From Platanthera guangdongensis (taxonomy: Eukaryota > Streptophyta > Magnoliopsida > Asparagales > Orchidaceae), in contig CM077155.1 in the NCBI GenBank assembly GCA_039583875.1, positions 8,978,043-9,042,042 on the forward strand: a stretch of 64,000 nt of DNA, given 5' to 3'. This document shows, piece by piece, positions 1-12,260 of this stretch. The translations under genes and the position numbers were made by a program. How positions within the stretch are numbered: position 1 is the first letter of the stretch; every line of letters starts with the position of its first letter. Below the pieces are notes generated by a model. That model was not told the origin of the DNA, did no database searches, and saw only the letters and a program-made list of their open reading frames with translations.

Positions 1-241
1 CGACACTTGGGACGAGTGTCGACACGGCCTCGACACGCCCTGCGACACGCCCGTGTCGCAGGCCGTGTGCCTCACTCTCGACACTCTGTCGAGCGAAAGT
101 GTCGACACTTGGGCCGAGTGTCGACACGGCCTCGACACGCCCTGCGACACGCCCGTGTCGCAGGCCATGTGCCTCCTACCAGAAACCCACAAATTTTTCC
201 AGAACTGCAGAATGAACCTCTTGCAAAACTGGGGTGTTACA
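1..241 (-). repeat. 3' LTR end of the Tekay-like element (partial)
   Basis: This matches the right end of the 5' LTR at 7310-7652, including the GTGTCGACAC-rich tandem units and the terminal GGGGTGTTACA. It shows two of the roughly 102-bp units before the unique tail, where the 5' LTR has three. Confidence 0.9.
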
Positions 242-255
242 ACTCTCCCCCACTT
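242..255 (-). promoter_or_regulatory. Polypurine tract of the Tekay-like element
   Basis: On the minus strand the bases just inside the 3' LTR read AAGTGGGGGAGAGT, the purine run that primes plus-strand DNA synthesis. Confidence 0.8.
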
Positions 256-299
256 AACAGAATTTCGTCCCGAAATTTCAAAACAAAAGGGCACAAAAC

Positions 300-1764
300 T
301 TAAATTGTAGCTGACAAGAAGAGTTCTGGATAGTCTTCTAGCATGGCCTGTTCTCTCTCCCAAGAGAACTCCTCACGACCGCAGTTGTCCCAACGAACTT
401 TCACAAGTTTAACTTCTTTATTCCGCAACTGCCGAGTCTCTGAATCCTCTATAGCAATTGGAAGGACTCGCGTCCTCAAGTCTTCCTCAATCGGCACCGA
501 TTCCGGCTCAATCACCACGCTAGCCTCCACCAAGGCTTTCCTCAAGACAGATACGTGGAATACGTCATGCAACCCACTCAGCTCCGCGGACAACGCCAAC
601 CGATAGGCTGCTTCTCCTACCCGCTCAACAATTTCAAAAGGCCCCAAAAACCTTGGACTCAACTTCTTGAGTCTGCGAATCCGCGAGATGCCTTTGAACG
701 GCTTGACCTTCAGATAAACCCAATCACCAACTGCAAATTCCAACTTCCGGTGACGAGCATTAAAATATTTTGCTTGCCGGTCTTGCGCCACCTTCATACG
801 CTCTTGGATGGTCCGTACCAACTCACAAGCGTCAACTACCACATCCTTTCCCAAAAGTTTGGTGTCTCCCGCCTCTGCCCAAGACATTGGCGTTCGACAC
901 CGCCTCCCATACAAAGCTTCGTATGGCGCCATCTTTATACTAGCTTGAAAACTGTTATTGTACGCGAATTCTACCATGAAGAGGTGATCCTCCCACTTTT
1001 TGCCGAAATCAAGAACGCACATTCTCAACATATCCTCCATAGTATGGTTCGTTCTTTCAGTTTGCCCATCGGTTTGAGGATGGAACGCTGTACTGAACTT
1101 TAGCTTCGTGCCCAAGCTCTTCTGAACCAATCTCCAGTCCTTAGACGTAAACCATCCATCTCGATCACTGACTATGCTCTTAGGAATTCCGTGCAGTCGC
1201 ACAATGTTGCGAACATACAACTCCACCAGCTTCTCCACGCTGTCCTCTTTCCAATTTGGGATGAAGTGAGCCACCTTGGTTAGGCGATCCACGATCACCC
1301 AAATAGCATCATTACCGTGTTGCGATCTAGGCAAACCATGCACAAAGTCCATGGAGATGTCCTCAAATTTCCACTCAGGAATTGGAAGGGGCTTCAGGAA
1401 CCCGCCCGGTTTCTGACATTCGGCCTTCACTAAGGCACATGTTTGGCAACGACTCACATACAAAGCTACATCTCGCTTCAACCCCGGCCACCAAAAGGAT
1501 TTCTTCATATCCAAGTACATCTTTGTACTGCCTGGGTGAATGGAGTACTTTGAGAAGTGAGCCTCAAACATCAAACTCCTCACGGAGATTGCCAAACTGC
1601 GGTACACAAACCCTTCCATCCTTTCTCAAGATTCCCCCAATCATCTCCCAGGCGCTGCTCTCGCCCTTTTGAGCCTCCAACACAAAAGGTTGAAACTCCA
1701 CATCCAATCGAGTTGCTTCCCGAATACGATCGGACAAGTCGTTTTGCACTTCAATCCAGTTCAC
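300..1764 (-). pseudogene. Integrase and chromodomain part of pol, frameshifted
   Basis: The frame 1619 to 300 holds most of the integrase. It shows the His residues and CQTC of the zinc-binding domain, then the catalytic D (DFVHG), D (SDRDGW) and E (TDGQTERT). The C-terminus (VRWDNCGREEFSWERE) is a chromodomain, expected in chromoviruses to steer integration. The upstream piece 1764 to 1564, beginning [10 protein letters not shown], lies in a different frame, and so does RT-RNase H (ends 1761). Two frame changes, near 1763 and around 1565-1615, therefore separate RNase H from integrase. I read these as decay, because such pols are normally continuous. Confidence 0.85.
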
Positions 1765-3695
1765 CGAGCCACGCTAGACTCGCCTCTCGCAACACATTCC
1801 AATCCAAGGGACTCCCATTCCCGTACCAACCGCTCATCATGAGCTTCGATCCAATTTCCTTGCCCCGAGTACTTTCTACTCAACGCGTCCGCCACCACAT
1901 TGGCTTTACCCGGCGTATACTGAATCGCCACTTCGTAGTCTCCAAGAAACTCAACCCATCTGCGTTGCCGCATGTTCAAGTCCTTCTGATCCAAGAGATA
2001 CTTCAGGCTTTTATGGTCCGTGAAGATCTCCACCCTTGCACCATACACATAGTGTCGCCATATTTTCAACGCAAAGATTACCGCCGCCAACTCCAAGTCG
2101 TGGACGGGGTAATTCCTCTCATGAGGCTTCAACTGTCTAGACCTGAAAGCTATCACCTTCCCATGTTGCACCAAAACGCAACCAAAACCGCATCCCGATG
2201 CGTCACTGAAGATCTGAAATCCCTCGGTCCCTTGCGGTAGACTCAGGATTGGAGCGATCATAAGCCGCTCCTTCAGTGCCTCGAATGCTTGACTGCACTC
2301 TTGGGTCCACACAAACTTATGGTCTTTACGAGTGAGTGAGGTGAGGGGTAGAGCTATCTTCGAGAAATTCTCCACGAATCTCCTATAATACCCGGCTAGT
2401 CCAAGAAAACTTCGGACTTCCGCCACGGTCCTCAACACCGGCCAATCTCTGATGGCCTCCACTTTCGCTGGATCCACTGCCACCCCATCACCACTAATCA
2501 CGTGGCCCAAAAACGCCACCTTGGCTAACCAGAACTCACACTTTGAGAACTTTGCAAACAATTGGTTCCCCCTCAACACTTGCAGGACCACTCTCAAGTG
2601 GGTCTCATGCTCCACTTCAGACTTGGAGTACACCAAGATGTCATCAATGAAGACAACCACAAACGAATCCAAGTAATCCCGAAATACTCGATTCATCAGA
2701 TCCATGAACACCGATGGTGCGTTCGTCAACCCGAACGGCATCACTGTAAACTCAAAGTGTCCATACCTTGTACCAAAGGCAGTTTTGGGTATGTCCTCAT
2801 CTCGAATTCGTAGCTGATAGTAGCCTGACTTCAAGTCCAACTTCGAATATACCACTGACCTCACCAATTGGTCAAACAAATCGTCTATCCGAGGGATCGG
2901 ATACTTATTCTTGACGGTCAATTTATTCATCTCTCGGTAGTCTATGCATAGGCGCATGCTACCGTCTTTCTTCTTTACAAATAACACCGGTGCGCTCCAC
3001 GGTGAAGAACTAGGTCTAATATACCCTTGCTCCAACAGTTCCTGTAACTGTACCTTCAGTTCCGCCAACTCCTTTGGTGCCATCCTAAATGGAGGACGCG
3101 ACACCGGTCTAGCCTCCGGCACTAACTCGATTGAGAAGTCGATCTCCCGCCGAGGAGGCGCTCCAGGAAGTTCATCCGGAAACACATCCTTGAACTCTGC
3201 CACCACAGGCACTTCCTCAATAGACAGCTGGGTGAGACGAACCTCCAATAACGCTACAAGCGCTACACCACCCTGGTTAACCGCCCGCACCAACTGCATG
3301 GCCGATATCAGGGAACAGGCCACTCCACCAAGGCCCTCAAATTTGACTTCTGCTTGCCCTTTTCTCCTTAAGGTCACCACCTTAGAAAGGCAATCAATAC
3401 TGGCGCGCTGCTCTGCGAGCCAGTCCATGCCCAAGATGACATCGAACTCTACCAATGGCAAAACCGCCGCCACCAACACAAAGCCAACCCCGTCTAGCTC
3501 CCAACAGATGCGCCCTTTGACCCCGGTGGTCATGGATGACCCATTGGGCATGCGAACTCTCATTCTCCGGATGAAGCTCTCCGCAAGAAAGGAGTGCGAT
3601 GCTCCCGTATCAAACAATACCCTAGCGGGGTATCCGGAAACTAACACGAAGCCTACAACATAGACATTACACAAAAGTCTTAAAGGATGAAGCAC
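1761..3695 (-). CDS. Protease-reverse transcriptase-RNase H part of pol
   Basis: About 645 codons are open. The aspartic protease signature [10 protein letters not shown] is near residues 28-37. Reverse transcriptase spans about 195-370, with the catalytic FIDD at 349-352. RNase H runs from about 495 to 610 (FSDASG, then LELAAVIF, then FTDHKSL). The first codon of the open stretch is GTG, so this is not a real translation start; the product would be made as part of a gag-pol polyprotein. Gag ends just upstream at 3707 in another frame. The frame ends at 1761, before integrase. Enzyme motifs look intact; the whole pol is not. Confidence 0.9.
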   Translation of the reverse strand: MLHPLRLLCNVYVVGFVLVSGYPARVLFDTGASHSFLAESFIRRMRVRMPNGSSMTTGVKGRICWELDGVGFVLVAAVLPLVEFDVILGMDWLAEQRASIDCLSKVVTLRRKGQAEVKFEGLGGVACSLISAMQLVRAVNQGGVALVALLEVRLTQLSIEEVPVVAEFKDVFPDELPGAPPRREIDFSIELVPEARPVSRPPFRMAPKELAELKVQLQELLEQGYIRPSSSPWSAPVLFVKKKDGSMRLCIDYREMNKLTVKNKYPIPRIDDLFDQLVRSVVYSKLDLKSGYYQLRIRDEDIPKTAFGTRYGHFEFTVMPFGLTNAPSVFMDLMNRVFRDYLDSFVVVFIDDILVYSKSEVEHETHLRVVLQVLRGNQLFAKFSKCEFWLAKVAFLGHVISGDGVAVDPAKVEAIRDWPVLRTVAEVRSFLGLAGYYRRFVENFSKIALPLTSLTRKDHKFVWTQECSQAFEALKERLMIAPILSLPQGTEGFQIFSDASGCGFGCVLVQHGKVIAFRSRQLKPHERNYPVHDLELAAVIFALKIWRHYVYGARVEIFTDHKSLKYLLDQKDLNMRQRRWVEFLGDYEVAIQYTPGKANVVADALSRKYSGQGNWIEAHDERLVREWESLGLECVARGESSVAR

Positions 3696-3706
3696 AAAAT
3701 TTAAAC

Positions 3707-4774
3707 TTAAATTTTCTTCATACCTGTCACCACATCAGTCTGGCGGATCGCTTCTTGTTGTCCAAGGTCGTAGGCCCTTGGTTGCACCGGTTGGAACCGA
3801 GAAGCGCTCGACTCCACCATCTTTCCCTTCTCTGCAGCACTGGGGCCGGAGCGCACAGTCTGCTCCTGCTTTGCCTCTTGCCCCGCTCCCCCTTGCTGAC
3901 AAGCACGGGCTATATGCCCAACCTTCCCGCAGTTGTAGCACGTCGGCGGTCCCCTAGAGTGGGAACCCCCAGGCGTCCAGTTGCTCCTCTCACCAGATCT
4001 GGAAGTGTGAGGCTTCTTCCTCCACCTACTCCCATCAGACTTTCCATGTGATTGGGAAGGCTTCCCTTCCCCTTGCTTGGGAGTAAAACCCTTACGGCGT
4101 TGGGTTCGCTCCAAATCACTTTCCAAGATCCTGACAGCCTCAACTAGTTCATTGAATCCGGCTCTCTTCATGGAGATGAGAGGTTGTCTCAAATTCTCCC
4201 TCAGCCCCTGGTAGAAGAGGTTATCCCTCTCTACATCATCCGCCATAGTCGTTCCCGCATAACGACCCAAACGGGTGAACTCTTGCACGTACTCATCCAC
4301 TGTCTTGTCTCGCTGCATTAGATGCAGAAACTGCCTCTGCAGGGCCAACCGTGTTGAAACTGGAATATACCTCTTAAGAAAAGCGTCCCCAAACTCTTCC
4401 ACTGACGGGGTGCGTCCCGGGAACTGGCGGCCGCTATGGCTCACCAACCACAACTTGGCGTCTCCTTCCAACATGAACGCCGCATACTCAGCTTTCTTTT
4501 CCTCTGGCGTCTCTGCCGCCCTTAGTAGTTCTTGAATGCGAACCCACCAGTCCTCCGCATCTGTTGGAGTACCAACTCCCTTGAATGACGGGGGATGGAA
4601 ACTCAGGAAATACTTCAGGTGCCGATCTCCATGTCCGACAACTACCCTCTCCGCCAGAGGCTCCACTCGCCTGACTTCTCCTCCTGGCACGGCCGTTGTC
4701 GTATCTGATGTGGCAGGGGTTGCCACCTGAGCCGCTGCTGCAGCTTGAGCTGCCACCATCGCTTCTGCAAGCAT
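3707..4774 (-). CDS. Gag capsid-nucleocapsid polyprotein
   Basis: Gag forms the cytoplasmic particle that packages the element RNA. The capsid-like retrotransposon gag domain includes [14 protein letters not shown] and the helical segment with [17 protein letters not shown] zinc knuckle [14 protein letters not shown] (CX2CX4HX4C) follows near the C-terminus. I start it at the first Met codon after the PBS (4774). The frame is open further upstream, through the PBS and into the LTR to 5077, so the true start could differ. It ends about 12 bp before the protease frame and in a different frame. Confidence 0.85.
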   Translation of the reverse strand: MLAEAMVAAQAAAAAQVATPATSDTTTAVPGGEVRRVEPLAERVVVGHGDRHLKYFLSFHPPSFKGVGTPTDAEDWWVRIQELLRAAETPEEKKAEYAAFMLEGDAKLWLVSHSGRQFPGRTPSVEEFGDAFLKRYIPVSTRLALQRQFLHLMQRDKTVDEYVQEFTRLGRYAGTTMADDVERDNLFYQGLRENLRQPLISMKRAGFNELVEAVRILESDLERTQRRKGFTPKQGEGKPSQSHGKSDGSRWRKKPHTSRSGERSNWTPGGSHSRGPPTCYNCGKVGHIARACQQGGAGQEAKQEQTVRSGPSAAEKGKMVESSASRFQPVQPRAYDLGQQEAIRQTDVVTGMKKI

Positions 4775-5010
4775 GCGACAGAAGTCGGCCGGGTCTACAC
4801 CCGTGCCCAAAAGGCCTGGAGCAGTAGCACTGCTCGCCGAGAGATCATCCCTTACTCTTGAAGTGCCCGCCTCGTTGCTTGCACTCTTCAGGAAGACAAG
4901 AAATAAGGGATTAGTCTCCAATCTCAAGACTAAAACATAAGGACACTCACGGTCCCGCGTTACTCTTATGTGGATAACTTCTCTACGCACTGACCTTGAA
5001 TCTAACCTCC

Positions 5011-5021
5011 CTCTGATACCA
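5011..5021 (-). promoter_or_regulatory. Primer binding site, tRNA-iMet type
   Basis: The minus strand reads TGGTATCAGAG, complementary to the 3' end of plant initiator tRNA-Met, three bases inside the LTR edge. Confidence 0.9.
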
Positions 5022-6147
5022 AATTGTAACACCTCCCCTGTAGTGAACGTATAATATGGGTCCGGCCGGGGCCCCACAACATACGAACGCCACAGCTTTA
5101 GTATTATAAGTTGATATAGCTACCCAAACTCAAAACACTTTGCACAACACAGCGGAAACAGAACAGGTCTAGAAGTTATCCACCACTAAAGAGTAAAACA
5201 AATGGCCTTAAGGCCTTACATCAAGTGTCCAAAAACAAATAGTACAACAAACATGAATGTGCTCAGCACTCCTAGTCTACCTCGGCATGCAAGCCGGACA
5301 AAACAGTCTCAAACAAACATCATCATAACTGTAGTGCTACAAAAGAGGGAAAAACACTTCATGGGGCTTAGGCCTTTCTGGCCGGCGTGCTAGCTTCTGC
5401 ATGCGATCCTTGCCCTGTAAAAATTATTAGTAACGTGGGTCAGCAAAGGCTGACCTCAAACTGTGTAACAACACATCTCCTCCCGGCCGCCCCTAACGGA
5501 CCCCGGGGAACCCTCCAACCTGCAAGTCAGCACTTCATATGCAATAAAAATAGCTATAAACAGAAGAACATTAAAACAGGCTTGGATGTCTCAATCATCA
5601 AACATGTTCTCTATTGGTTGAGCATATAAAGAAAGGGCCTACTATGCAACATGAATGCAACACCCGGGCTTCACCCAAGGTACTCTACTGCGTATGCATC
5701 TAGCACAACATCACAACATTTGGGTACTCACATTTCCCCAATTGGCATAAAGCCGCAAACACTAAGGGAGACACCTCTCCCTCAAACGGCGCACAGGCTG
5801 CCACAAGGAATTCTTGCCAAGGCCCCACCCGCTCGTGGGCTTAGCCCCGGGCTTGCCTGCAAGCTCTGACGTCTCATGTCAGGATTCCAACAAACACAGA
5901 CCGACCGATTCTAAGAAGCCTTGCTGGACCCCACCCGCTCATGGCCTCTTTGCCCGGGCTTGCCCCAAGCTTAGCATTCTCGTCAGTCTCACAGAAGGGG
6001 ACTAGTCTCGCCGGGACACTCTCCACACATGACGCACATGTCACGGGATAACCAGCCGACCACAGAGATATAGCCACGCATTGGCACAACACAAACCAAG
6101 ACTAACTACATCGTAATCCCTCTTTGTACTGCAGCGTTCCCGCGCAC

Positions 6148-6276
6148 CAAGGAAACCATCTCCAACTCGTGCGGAGCTAACCTTGTCCACCAAGGAAACC
6201 ATCTCCAACTCATACGGAGCTAACCTTGTCCCTCAAGGAAACCATCTACCGCCACGAGGAGCTAACCTTGTCCGGG
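6148..6276. repeat. 43-bp tandem repeat, three copies, inside the LTR
   Basis: Units start CAAGGAAACC at 6148, 6191 and 6234 and end around GCTAACCTTGTCC. The third is more diverged. Confidence 0.8.
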
Positions 6277-7204
6277 TTCGACTACACATACCTTTTCAAG
6301 CAAACGGGACAATCACCACCACAACACAAACGGCATCTTGCCGCAATGGAAATCTCTACGAATCCCTAAGTTCGTATGCAACATCACCGAGTCGGACTAA
6401 CGGTCGCAACTACGGCTTCACCCACCATGCCTAATCCACTAGCGAAGCAGATCTCTAATGCAAAATATGTCGGGGACGGACTCAATCAACCCGGAGGTTC
6501 CTCTTGAACCTTGACAAACCAAAACCCCTCTCATTTGAGAGTTTGGTGCCCAAAAATTAGAAAGAAAGAAAATACATGATGCTAAGACATGCATCCTAAG
6601 GACCGAGAGGAGAGATGTCGTTACCTTCCGACTCCTCTTCCTTGCCATGGCAAAATAGCCGGATGGAAATCTTCGCAACGCTCTAAGCTTCACGGATCTG
6701 GACTCGGCTCGCGATTTGGAGCACCGAAACCCTTCCTACAGCCCAAGACCTTCTTCTTCTTCCTCCTTGCTCTAGCTTTTCTCAAGAACTTAGAAATAGA
6801 AGACTTGGAAAGCAATGAGGGTTTCCAACCCTAAAATCGGACTTAACTCCCCAAGAACAGTCCTGAGTCGTCAGATCCCAAAATTTGGGAAAGAATGGCC
6901 ACGATTCGCCTGGAAAATAAAAGACCTGGGCCGAACACGGCCTAGCACACGCCCGTGTCCAGGGCTGTGTGCCCCATTCGCCGTCTCAAATCGACACGCC
7001 TAGAACCACATACGGGCATCCGACACGCCCGTGTTCAATCCGACATGCCCGTGTCCCCAGTGACACGGCCGTGTGGCCAGCCGTGTGCCTCCATCTACAC
7101 GGCCCCGAAACCAACCCGAGAGGTGACACGGCCTGGGACACGCCCGTGTCCCAAGCCGTGTGCCAAGTCTCGACACCCGTCGACAGGCTTTGTGTCGACA
7201 CCGC

Positions 7205-7612
7205 GGAAAACGTCGAGCGAAGATCGTCGACCAAGCGGGACACGCCCTGTGACACGCCCGTGTCACAGGCCGTGTGTCCCAGTCTCGACTCCCTGTCGAG
7301 CAAAAGTGTCGACACTTGGGACGAGTGTCGACACGGCCTCGACACGCCCTGCGACACGCCCGTGTCGCAGGCCGTGTGCCTCACTCTCGACACTCTGTCG
7401 AGCGAAAGTGTCGACACTTGGGCCGAGTGTCGACACGGCCTCGACACGCCCTGCGACACGCCCGTGTCGCAGGCCGTGTGCCCCACTCTCGACACTTTGT
7501 CGAGCAAAAGTGTCGACACTTGGGCCGAGTGTCGACACGGCCTCGACACGCCCTGCGACACGTCCGTGTCACAGGCCATGTGCCTCCTGCCAGAAACCCA
7601 CAAATTTTTCCA
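7205..7612. repeat. 102-bp tandem repeat rich in GTGTCGACAC, inside the LTR
   Basis: Good units start with TGTCGACACTTGGG at 7307, 7409 and 7511, a constant 102-bp step, with a diverged unit upstream. Each holds two GTGTCGACAC palindromes and several GCGACACGCC/CGTGTCGCAGG inverted words. Confidence 0.85.
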
Positions 7613-7652
7613 GAACTGCAGAATGAACCTCTTGCAAAACTGGGGTGTTACA

Positions 7653-8932
7653 AAGATGACTTCAGTTCAGGCAGTGATTTCCTCTGCTGCTTGCCGATGA
7701 CAGAAGATTTGACAACTTGACATGAAAAATGTGTTTCTTTACGGAGTGATTGACAAGTATATCTTCATGGTTCATCTACCTGGTTATGTCTCTGAAGAAC
7801 ATATAAGACACGTTTATAAACTCAAGAAGGCCCTCTATGGCTTGAAATAGGTGCCTCAGGCATGGTATGAAAAGACAGCAAAATACCTCCAATTCTGCGG
7901 ATACTTTACTTCTGATCTGATTCGAGCTTGTTCATAAAGAAGATGGGGAGCTTCATGTCTTGGTGCTATTGTACGTTGACGATATGATCATCACTAGGAA
8001 CTCAGAAGGGGAGGCAGCTAGGCTCAGGGCAGAGCTATCTATCCGATTCGAGATGAAGGATCTTGGGGAGCTCCACCATTTCCTTAATTGGTCTCAAAGT
8101 AAAGAGGAAAAAGAGCGGTGTGCTCGTCTCCCAGAAAGGGTATGCAAAGAGGATTCTGAAGCGATTCATCATACGAGAGGGAAAGAACAACATTACTCCA
8201 CTGGAAGTCGGTCTGAAACTTCAACTTGATGAGGGAAGGGTTCTTCAAAATCCCTTGGTATTCTGGGCTTTAGTTGGGAGCCTGATATATCTGACGATTA
8301 CGAGGCCGGATATTGCTTATGTTGTGGGTCGAGTAAGTCGGTATATGTAGGAGCCACGAAAGCCACATCTGGCGGCCACAAAGAGTATCTTAAGATACAT
8401 AAAGTCCACCTCAAATATGAGTCTCTTCTATGAGAGAGACACGAGATTCAACCTATACGGTTACACAGATACTGACTATGGGAGAGATACAGACGATCGG
8501 AAGTCGACGGGTTGCGTCTTCATGTGGGGATCGACAACTATCTCGTGGTGCCGCAAGAAGTAGTGCTCTGTGTCTGTCTCCACTACTAAAGCAGAATACA
8601 AGGCGCTGGTCTTGACATCTCAAGAGGTCATGTGACTTCAGAGGTTAGTGGAGGACATCTATGAGGAGGTATGATGTCCTACTCTGTCACGCGGTGATAA
8701 CGAGAGTGCTCTCAAGATGGTTTCAAATCCAGTTTGTTCCACGAGTACAGAGCACATCGAGATCGAGCATCATTTCGTTTGGAAAAAGATGTCGGAGGGA
8801 TCTCTGATGGTGGAATATGTGCGGAGCTAGGATAATGTCACAGACATCGTCACAAAGTCGTTGTCAAAGAGACCATTTGTGAGGTTACAGTGATTGCTTG
8901 GGCTGATTTCCACTTCCCACTTCAACGGAGAG
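7653..8932 (+). pseudogene. Ty1/copia pol relic: RT to RNase H
   Basis: A decayed copia pol is readable in three frames. RT pieces include MKNVFLYGVIDKYIFM (around 7720), KKALYGLK then a stop, and the catalytic YVDD in LLYVDDMIITRNS (around 7970). RNase H words follow: GYTDTDYGRDTDDRKSTGC, then TTKAEYKAL, then EHIEIEHHFV. There are many stops and frame changes. The 5' side is cut off at 7653 by the Tekay-like LTR, and the 3' LTR follows directly. Confidence 0.85.
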
Positions 8933-10108
8933 TGTTGAAAATTTTGAAGTGGAAATAACCGGTCTGAGGTGTGTAGACCCCACAGACCGCAGAGATCGCG
9001 TAGGTAGCGCGGCTAGGTTATGGCGAACTTGCTAGTTTCTTGGCCATTCTTCTTCTCGCGATCTGTCTTAGCAAGCTTCATATAGTGTTAACTGTGCAGT
9101 TAGTATTAGCTAACAGCGGACTGTGCGATCTGAATTTAGAGACCGCGGAGATCGGCAGACCATCGTTATTGTGGCTAGGGTTTAGGTCGCGTGGCTGTCT
9201 GGTTGACTAATTAAGTCCACGCGAACCGAAGATGTTGTTCGCATAGTTGTGCGAACTTGTGTTGTTAACCACACGCGGAATGGTGTTGGTTGTCCGCATG
9301 TTGGGCGGACTGGTGCCGCTAGCTGCCACGTAACTGGCGTTTATTCTATCTCCCTGGGCGGTGATGGTATCCGCTTGCCCTCCTATAAATAAGGGTGTGG
9401 GCCTCGTCCTTAATAGCATGAACTGTAAGAACTTTAGCTGTAGTTAAACTCGGTGGTATAATTTTCTAATTACGTGACAATGATTAGTTACCAGTTTATT
9501 GTTGTGATTGCAGATTGTGCGGGTAGCTCTTGACAACCAGAAAACTGGTTCTGACTAAAGTTAGAGGAGGCAGTGCGGATAGTTGGTATTAGCCGGTGGC
9601 GGTTAGCAGCAGGTCGCGGTTTGAGCACTAGACGGTTTTCTTTTGACAGTTTTCTCAGCTTCAATAAGTCAGTTTGTTGGTGACGGCCTGACAGGCAATT
9701 CTTGGTTCAGCAGTTCGCGACGAGTTCTGTAGTTAGCTTAACCTTGCAGTCAGGTAGACAGAGGTGCGGACTGGTAGTTCCTCAGCAGTCAATAAGCAGC
9801 AGTTCGCCTGGTTTTGTTCGGGTGGACAGGTGGCATGGCGGATAAGCGGTTTGAGTTGCAGCTTGCGGTCTCTGCTTGCAATGTGCGGCAAGGCGGTCTC
9901 TGATTGTAGTTCGCCGGCTTGTTGTTCTTGTCTATTTTTTGTTGATGTTTATCAGGTGCATTGCGAAATCATGTCTCACAATAAATGTCTCGCATTATAA
10001 AAAAGATTGATAATACAACTGTGACTCTTGTTCTTCTATTTACTACTTGATTATTTTACTTAGTTGGTTGAGCTTCTTGCATCCTTCCTGATTTCATAAA
10101 ATTTTGCA
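8933..10108 (+). repeat. 3' LTR of the copia relic (LTR1)
   Basis: It starts TGTTGAAAATTTTGAAG after the purine-rich ACGGAGAG and ends TAAAATTTTGCA, giving TG...CA with a partial terminal inverted repeat. A TATA box TATAAATA lies at 9384-9391. The sequence is rich in GCGGACT-type words. It is related to the solo LTR at 13065, which shares the first 20 bp and the region around GCGAAATCATGTCTC. Confidence 0.8.
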
Positions 10109-10388
10109 TTCTCATCACCAATTAAACACTGCAATAAGTGTCTGAGAGAGGGAGAAGATACTTGACGAAGCAATCCTGATCCTAATTTTATTTCACATAT
10201 AAGAATTTATATTCTCTTTAGTTTCTAGATATGGGCCTTTTATAGCAAGCCCAGCAAGTGGTCACCATAGGGCAGAACGATAAGTATTGCTGGTTTAACA
10301 TTTATATATCTAAACTTTAAGTCTTCAATTATCCTGTTTCAGCGATATCTTCAAGACAACAACTGATTCATTTTCCGTCTTTATTTTA
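10109..10388. other. Unannotated spacer
   Basis: I see no coding frame or repeat that I can name. Confidence 0.5.
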
Positions 10389-10598
10389 GGCTTCATTTGA
10401 CACGGTGGTGTTTGGAGCAAACTCTGTCGCAAAACGGCAAGCCAAATTGTAGGCGGCGGCGTTGGCCGCATCTGCACCCGCCGCGCCTTGAGAAATGAAG
10501 CGAAACGCTCAATTTCAAACCCCCGCCTCCCCCCTCCAGCTCAAAACAACGGTCGTCTCCTCCGGCCCCCGTCTCCTTCCGCCATGCCAAATGAGGCC
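10389..10598. mobile_element. Tourist-like MITE (PIF/Harbinger type), 210 bp
   Basis: The termini GGCTTCATTTGACACGGTGG and CCGCCATGCCAAATGAGGCC are inverted repeats with few mismatches. They are flanked by the 3-bp target duplication TTA (10386-10388 and 10599-10601) usual for this superfamily. The core is GC-rich and non-coding. Confidence 0.8.
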
Positions 10599-10601
10599 TT
10601 A

Positions 10602-11138
10602 GGCTGATTTTCCTTTAGGAACAACAATGTTGTGAGCACTGAAGACCCCCGTTATTGCAGGATCTGAGAACTTTAATCCTATCATTTTATTTGTGAGCGA
10701 TTATTTTCATGCACAATTCAAAGCTAAGACTTAGAAAATACACTAGGAATAGCTTACTCAATACTCCACCAGTCCACCCACACATGTTTTATTTTCTCAG
10801 GAGCACATGCGATGATGATGAAACAGCATTCCAACAAAGGGAATGTGGGATCCCCAGCAAGAGTATAACATATCGTGCGGGTGAAATTTCGATCGTGCGT
10901 GCCAGAAATATGACCGTAATTCATATTTTCGCACAAATTCCCACTGTATGATCGCTAATCGCGCATGTAAAGTACCTTTAGCATAGGTGGGTTATAAGCT
11001 CCAAAAAGATTTCTCCACCAGCAAGCCAGCAAGGTCAAGAATAAGGACAGCCAACAAGTGCTTATATTTTGAACTGCCCCCATAAAATTCAAAGGCTCGA
11101 GTTGATAACGTCCATCTCCATTCTTCAACAATTATTAT
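10602..11138. other. Unannotated spacer
   Basis: No convincing coding frame. A short stretch after TTTTCTCAG at about 10799 could be an exon edge, but no conserved protein is recognisable. Confidence 0.4.
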
Positions 11139-11141
11139 TAA

Positions 11142-11272
11142 GGCTGTGTTTGGGGGGGACTTATTTTCACCGGTCAAGCGGTTACGACCTCATGAACCGG
11201 ACCTTAATTAAGGTCCGGTTCATGCGGTCGTAACCGCTTGACCTGTGAAAATAAGTCCCCCCAAACGCAGCC
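11142..11272. mobile_element. Tourist-like MITE, near-perfect 131-bp palindrome
   Basis: The whole element folds back on itself. GGCTGTGTTTGGGGGG pairs with CCCCCCAAACGCAGCC, and the centre is GGACCTTAATTAAGGTCC. The target duplication TAA is on both sides (11139-11141, 11273-11275). Confidence 0.9.
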
Positions 11273-11275
11273 TAA

Positions 11276-11763
11276 TTAGGCCGGAGGTCAGGCGAATTTG
11301 AACGGTTTGGGGGTTGAAAATTGAGAAATATCTACGTGTGTGCGCGACCTATGAGCACCTTAAATATAGTGCATTACTCGTACAGTCATGCGATCTGAGA
11401 TTTTGCAGCTGAGCATTTTTTGACGAAAATAATGTACTATTGAAATACGATCAATTTATTGATATATGAATGTATTTCGATCCATCATGATTTTTTATCA
11501 GATATCGACAGTTTGATAATGCTAAACGAATGATGTTTGTAGGTGAGAGAAAGTTTCCTTACAAATAAAATCAAAATACTTATAGTTTCTTTGAAATAAA
11601 CCATAATTGAATTAAAATAAAAGTTGCCTATAATATATTGGTGTTCTTCAAGATAACATTTTTTTTTAGTAATGATTCATGTTTGTAGTAATAAAATTAC
11701 TCATGCAAAAGCGAGCATAGATATTAGTTTTTTTATGCAAAATTGTGCTTTCCTTTTTAGTAG
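11276..11763. other. AT-rich spacer
   Basis: No gene or named repeat seen. Confidence 0.5.
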
Positions 11764-12260
11764 GGTTGATATTGAGTCGAGTTAGAGCGATTTTGGCTCG
11801 GCTCAAAATCGAAATTTTCGACTCGAACTCGGTTCGAAATCGACTCGAAATCGACTCGGCTCGACTCGAAATAGCTTGATTCCGAGTCGGCTGGAAATCG
11901 AATCGAGTCGGCTCGAAATTGAACAATTTTTCTCTTTATTTCTATTTGGCTCAAAATTAAATTGTACAACATATAAATTTAACAAACAAAACACTTAAAG
12001 ACTTCATACTTTTTATTTTAATTTAAATTTTATTAATTTTAATTAAAGATAAGAATATATCAATAAATACATAATATATTTAATTAATTCGAGTCGATTC
12101 GAATCATATTTCTATCGATTCAGGGCTGGCTCGAAATTGACTCGAAATCAGATTCGAGTCAAATTGAATCGACTCAAATTGAGTTAAATCAATTTTAATC
12201 GATTCCGATTTGACTCAATTTTCAAGCGAATTTCGAGCGACTTACGAGTTTAGAATAATA
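11764..12260. repeat. TCGA-rich degenerate repeat, mirrored around an AT-rich core
   Basis: Words such as GACTCGAAATCGACTCG, GAGTCGGCTCGAAATTG and ATTCGAGTCGATTCGAATC occur densely at 11764-11925 and 12085-12245. An AT-rich centre separates the two blocks. The layout is loosely inverted, and no clean terminus or target duplication was found. Confidence 0.5.

Larger units (their letters stand above)
1..7652 (-). mobile_element. Ty3/gypsy chromovirus (Tekay/Del-like), cut by window start
   Basis: On the minus strand the order is 5' LTR (right), PBS, gag, protease-RT-RNase H-integrase with a C-terminal chromodomain, PPT, 3' LTR (left). Protease-RT-RH-IN order and the chromodomain place it in the Ty3/gypsy chromoviruses; the long LTR and gag type suggest Tekay/Del. 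Only the last 241 bp of the 3' LTR lie in the window, so the target duplication cannot be read. The right end abuts a copia relic at 7653, so this element probably inserted into that copia element. Pol carries frame breaks, so this copy is not autonomous. Confidence 0.9.
5025..7652 (-). repeat. 5' LTR of the Tekay-like element (about 2.6 kb)
   Basis: The LTR runs from TGTAACACC to GGTGTTACA as read on plus, giving TG...CA on the minus strand. It has no coding content. Its upstream end holds a GC-rich array of about 102-bp units rich in GTGTCGACAC; near 6150 there is a second short tandem repeat. Confidence 0.9.

Noticed and set aside
3681..3724. A GT...AG segment of about 45 bp between gag and protease that could be an intron
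   Set aside because: Removing it does not put gag and pol in one frame, and it is shorter than usual plant introns. More likely decay at the junction.
5011..5021. tRNA gene
   Set aside because: Only the 11-base tRNA-Met complement of a primer binding site; no cloverleaf here or at the other PBS sites.
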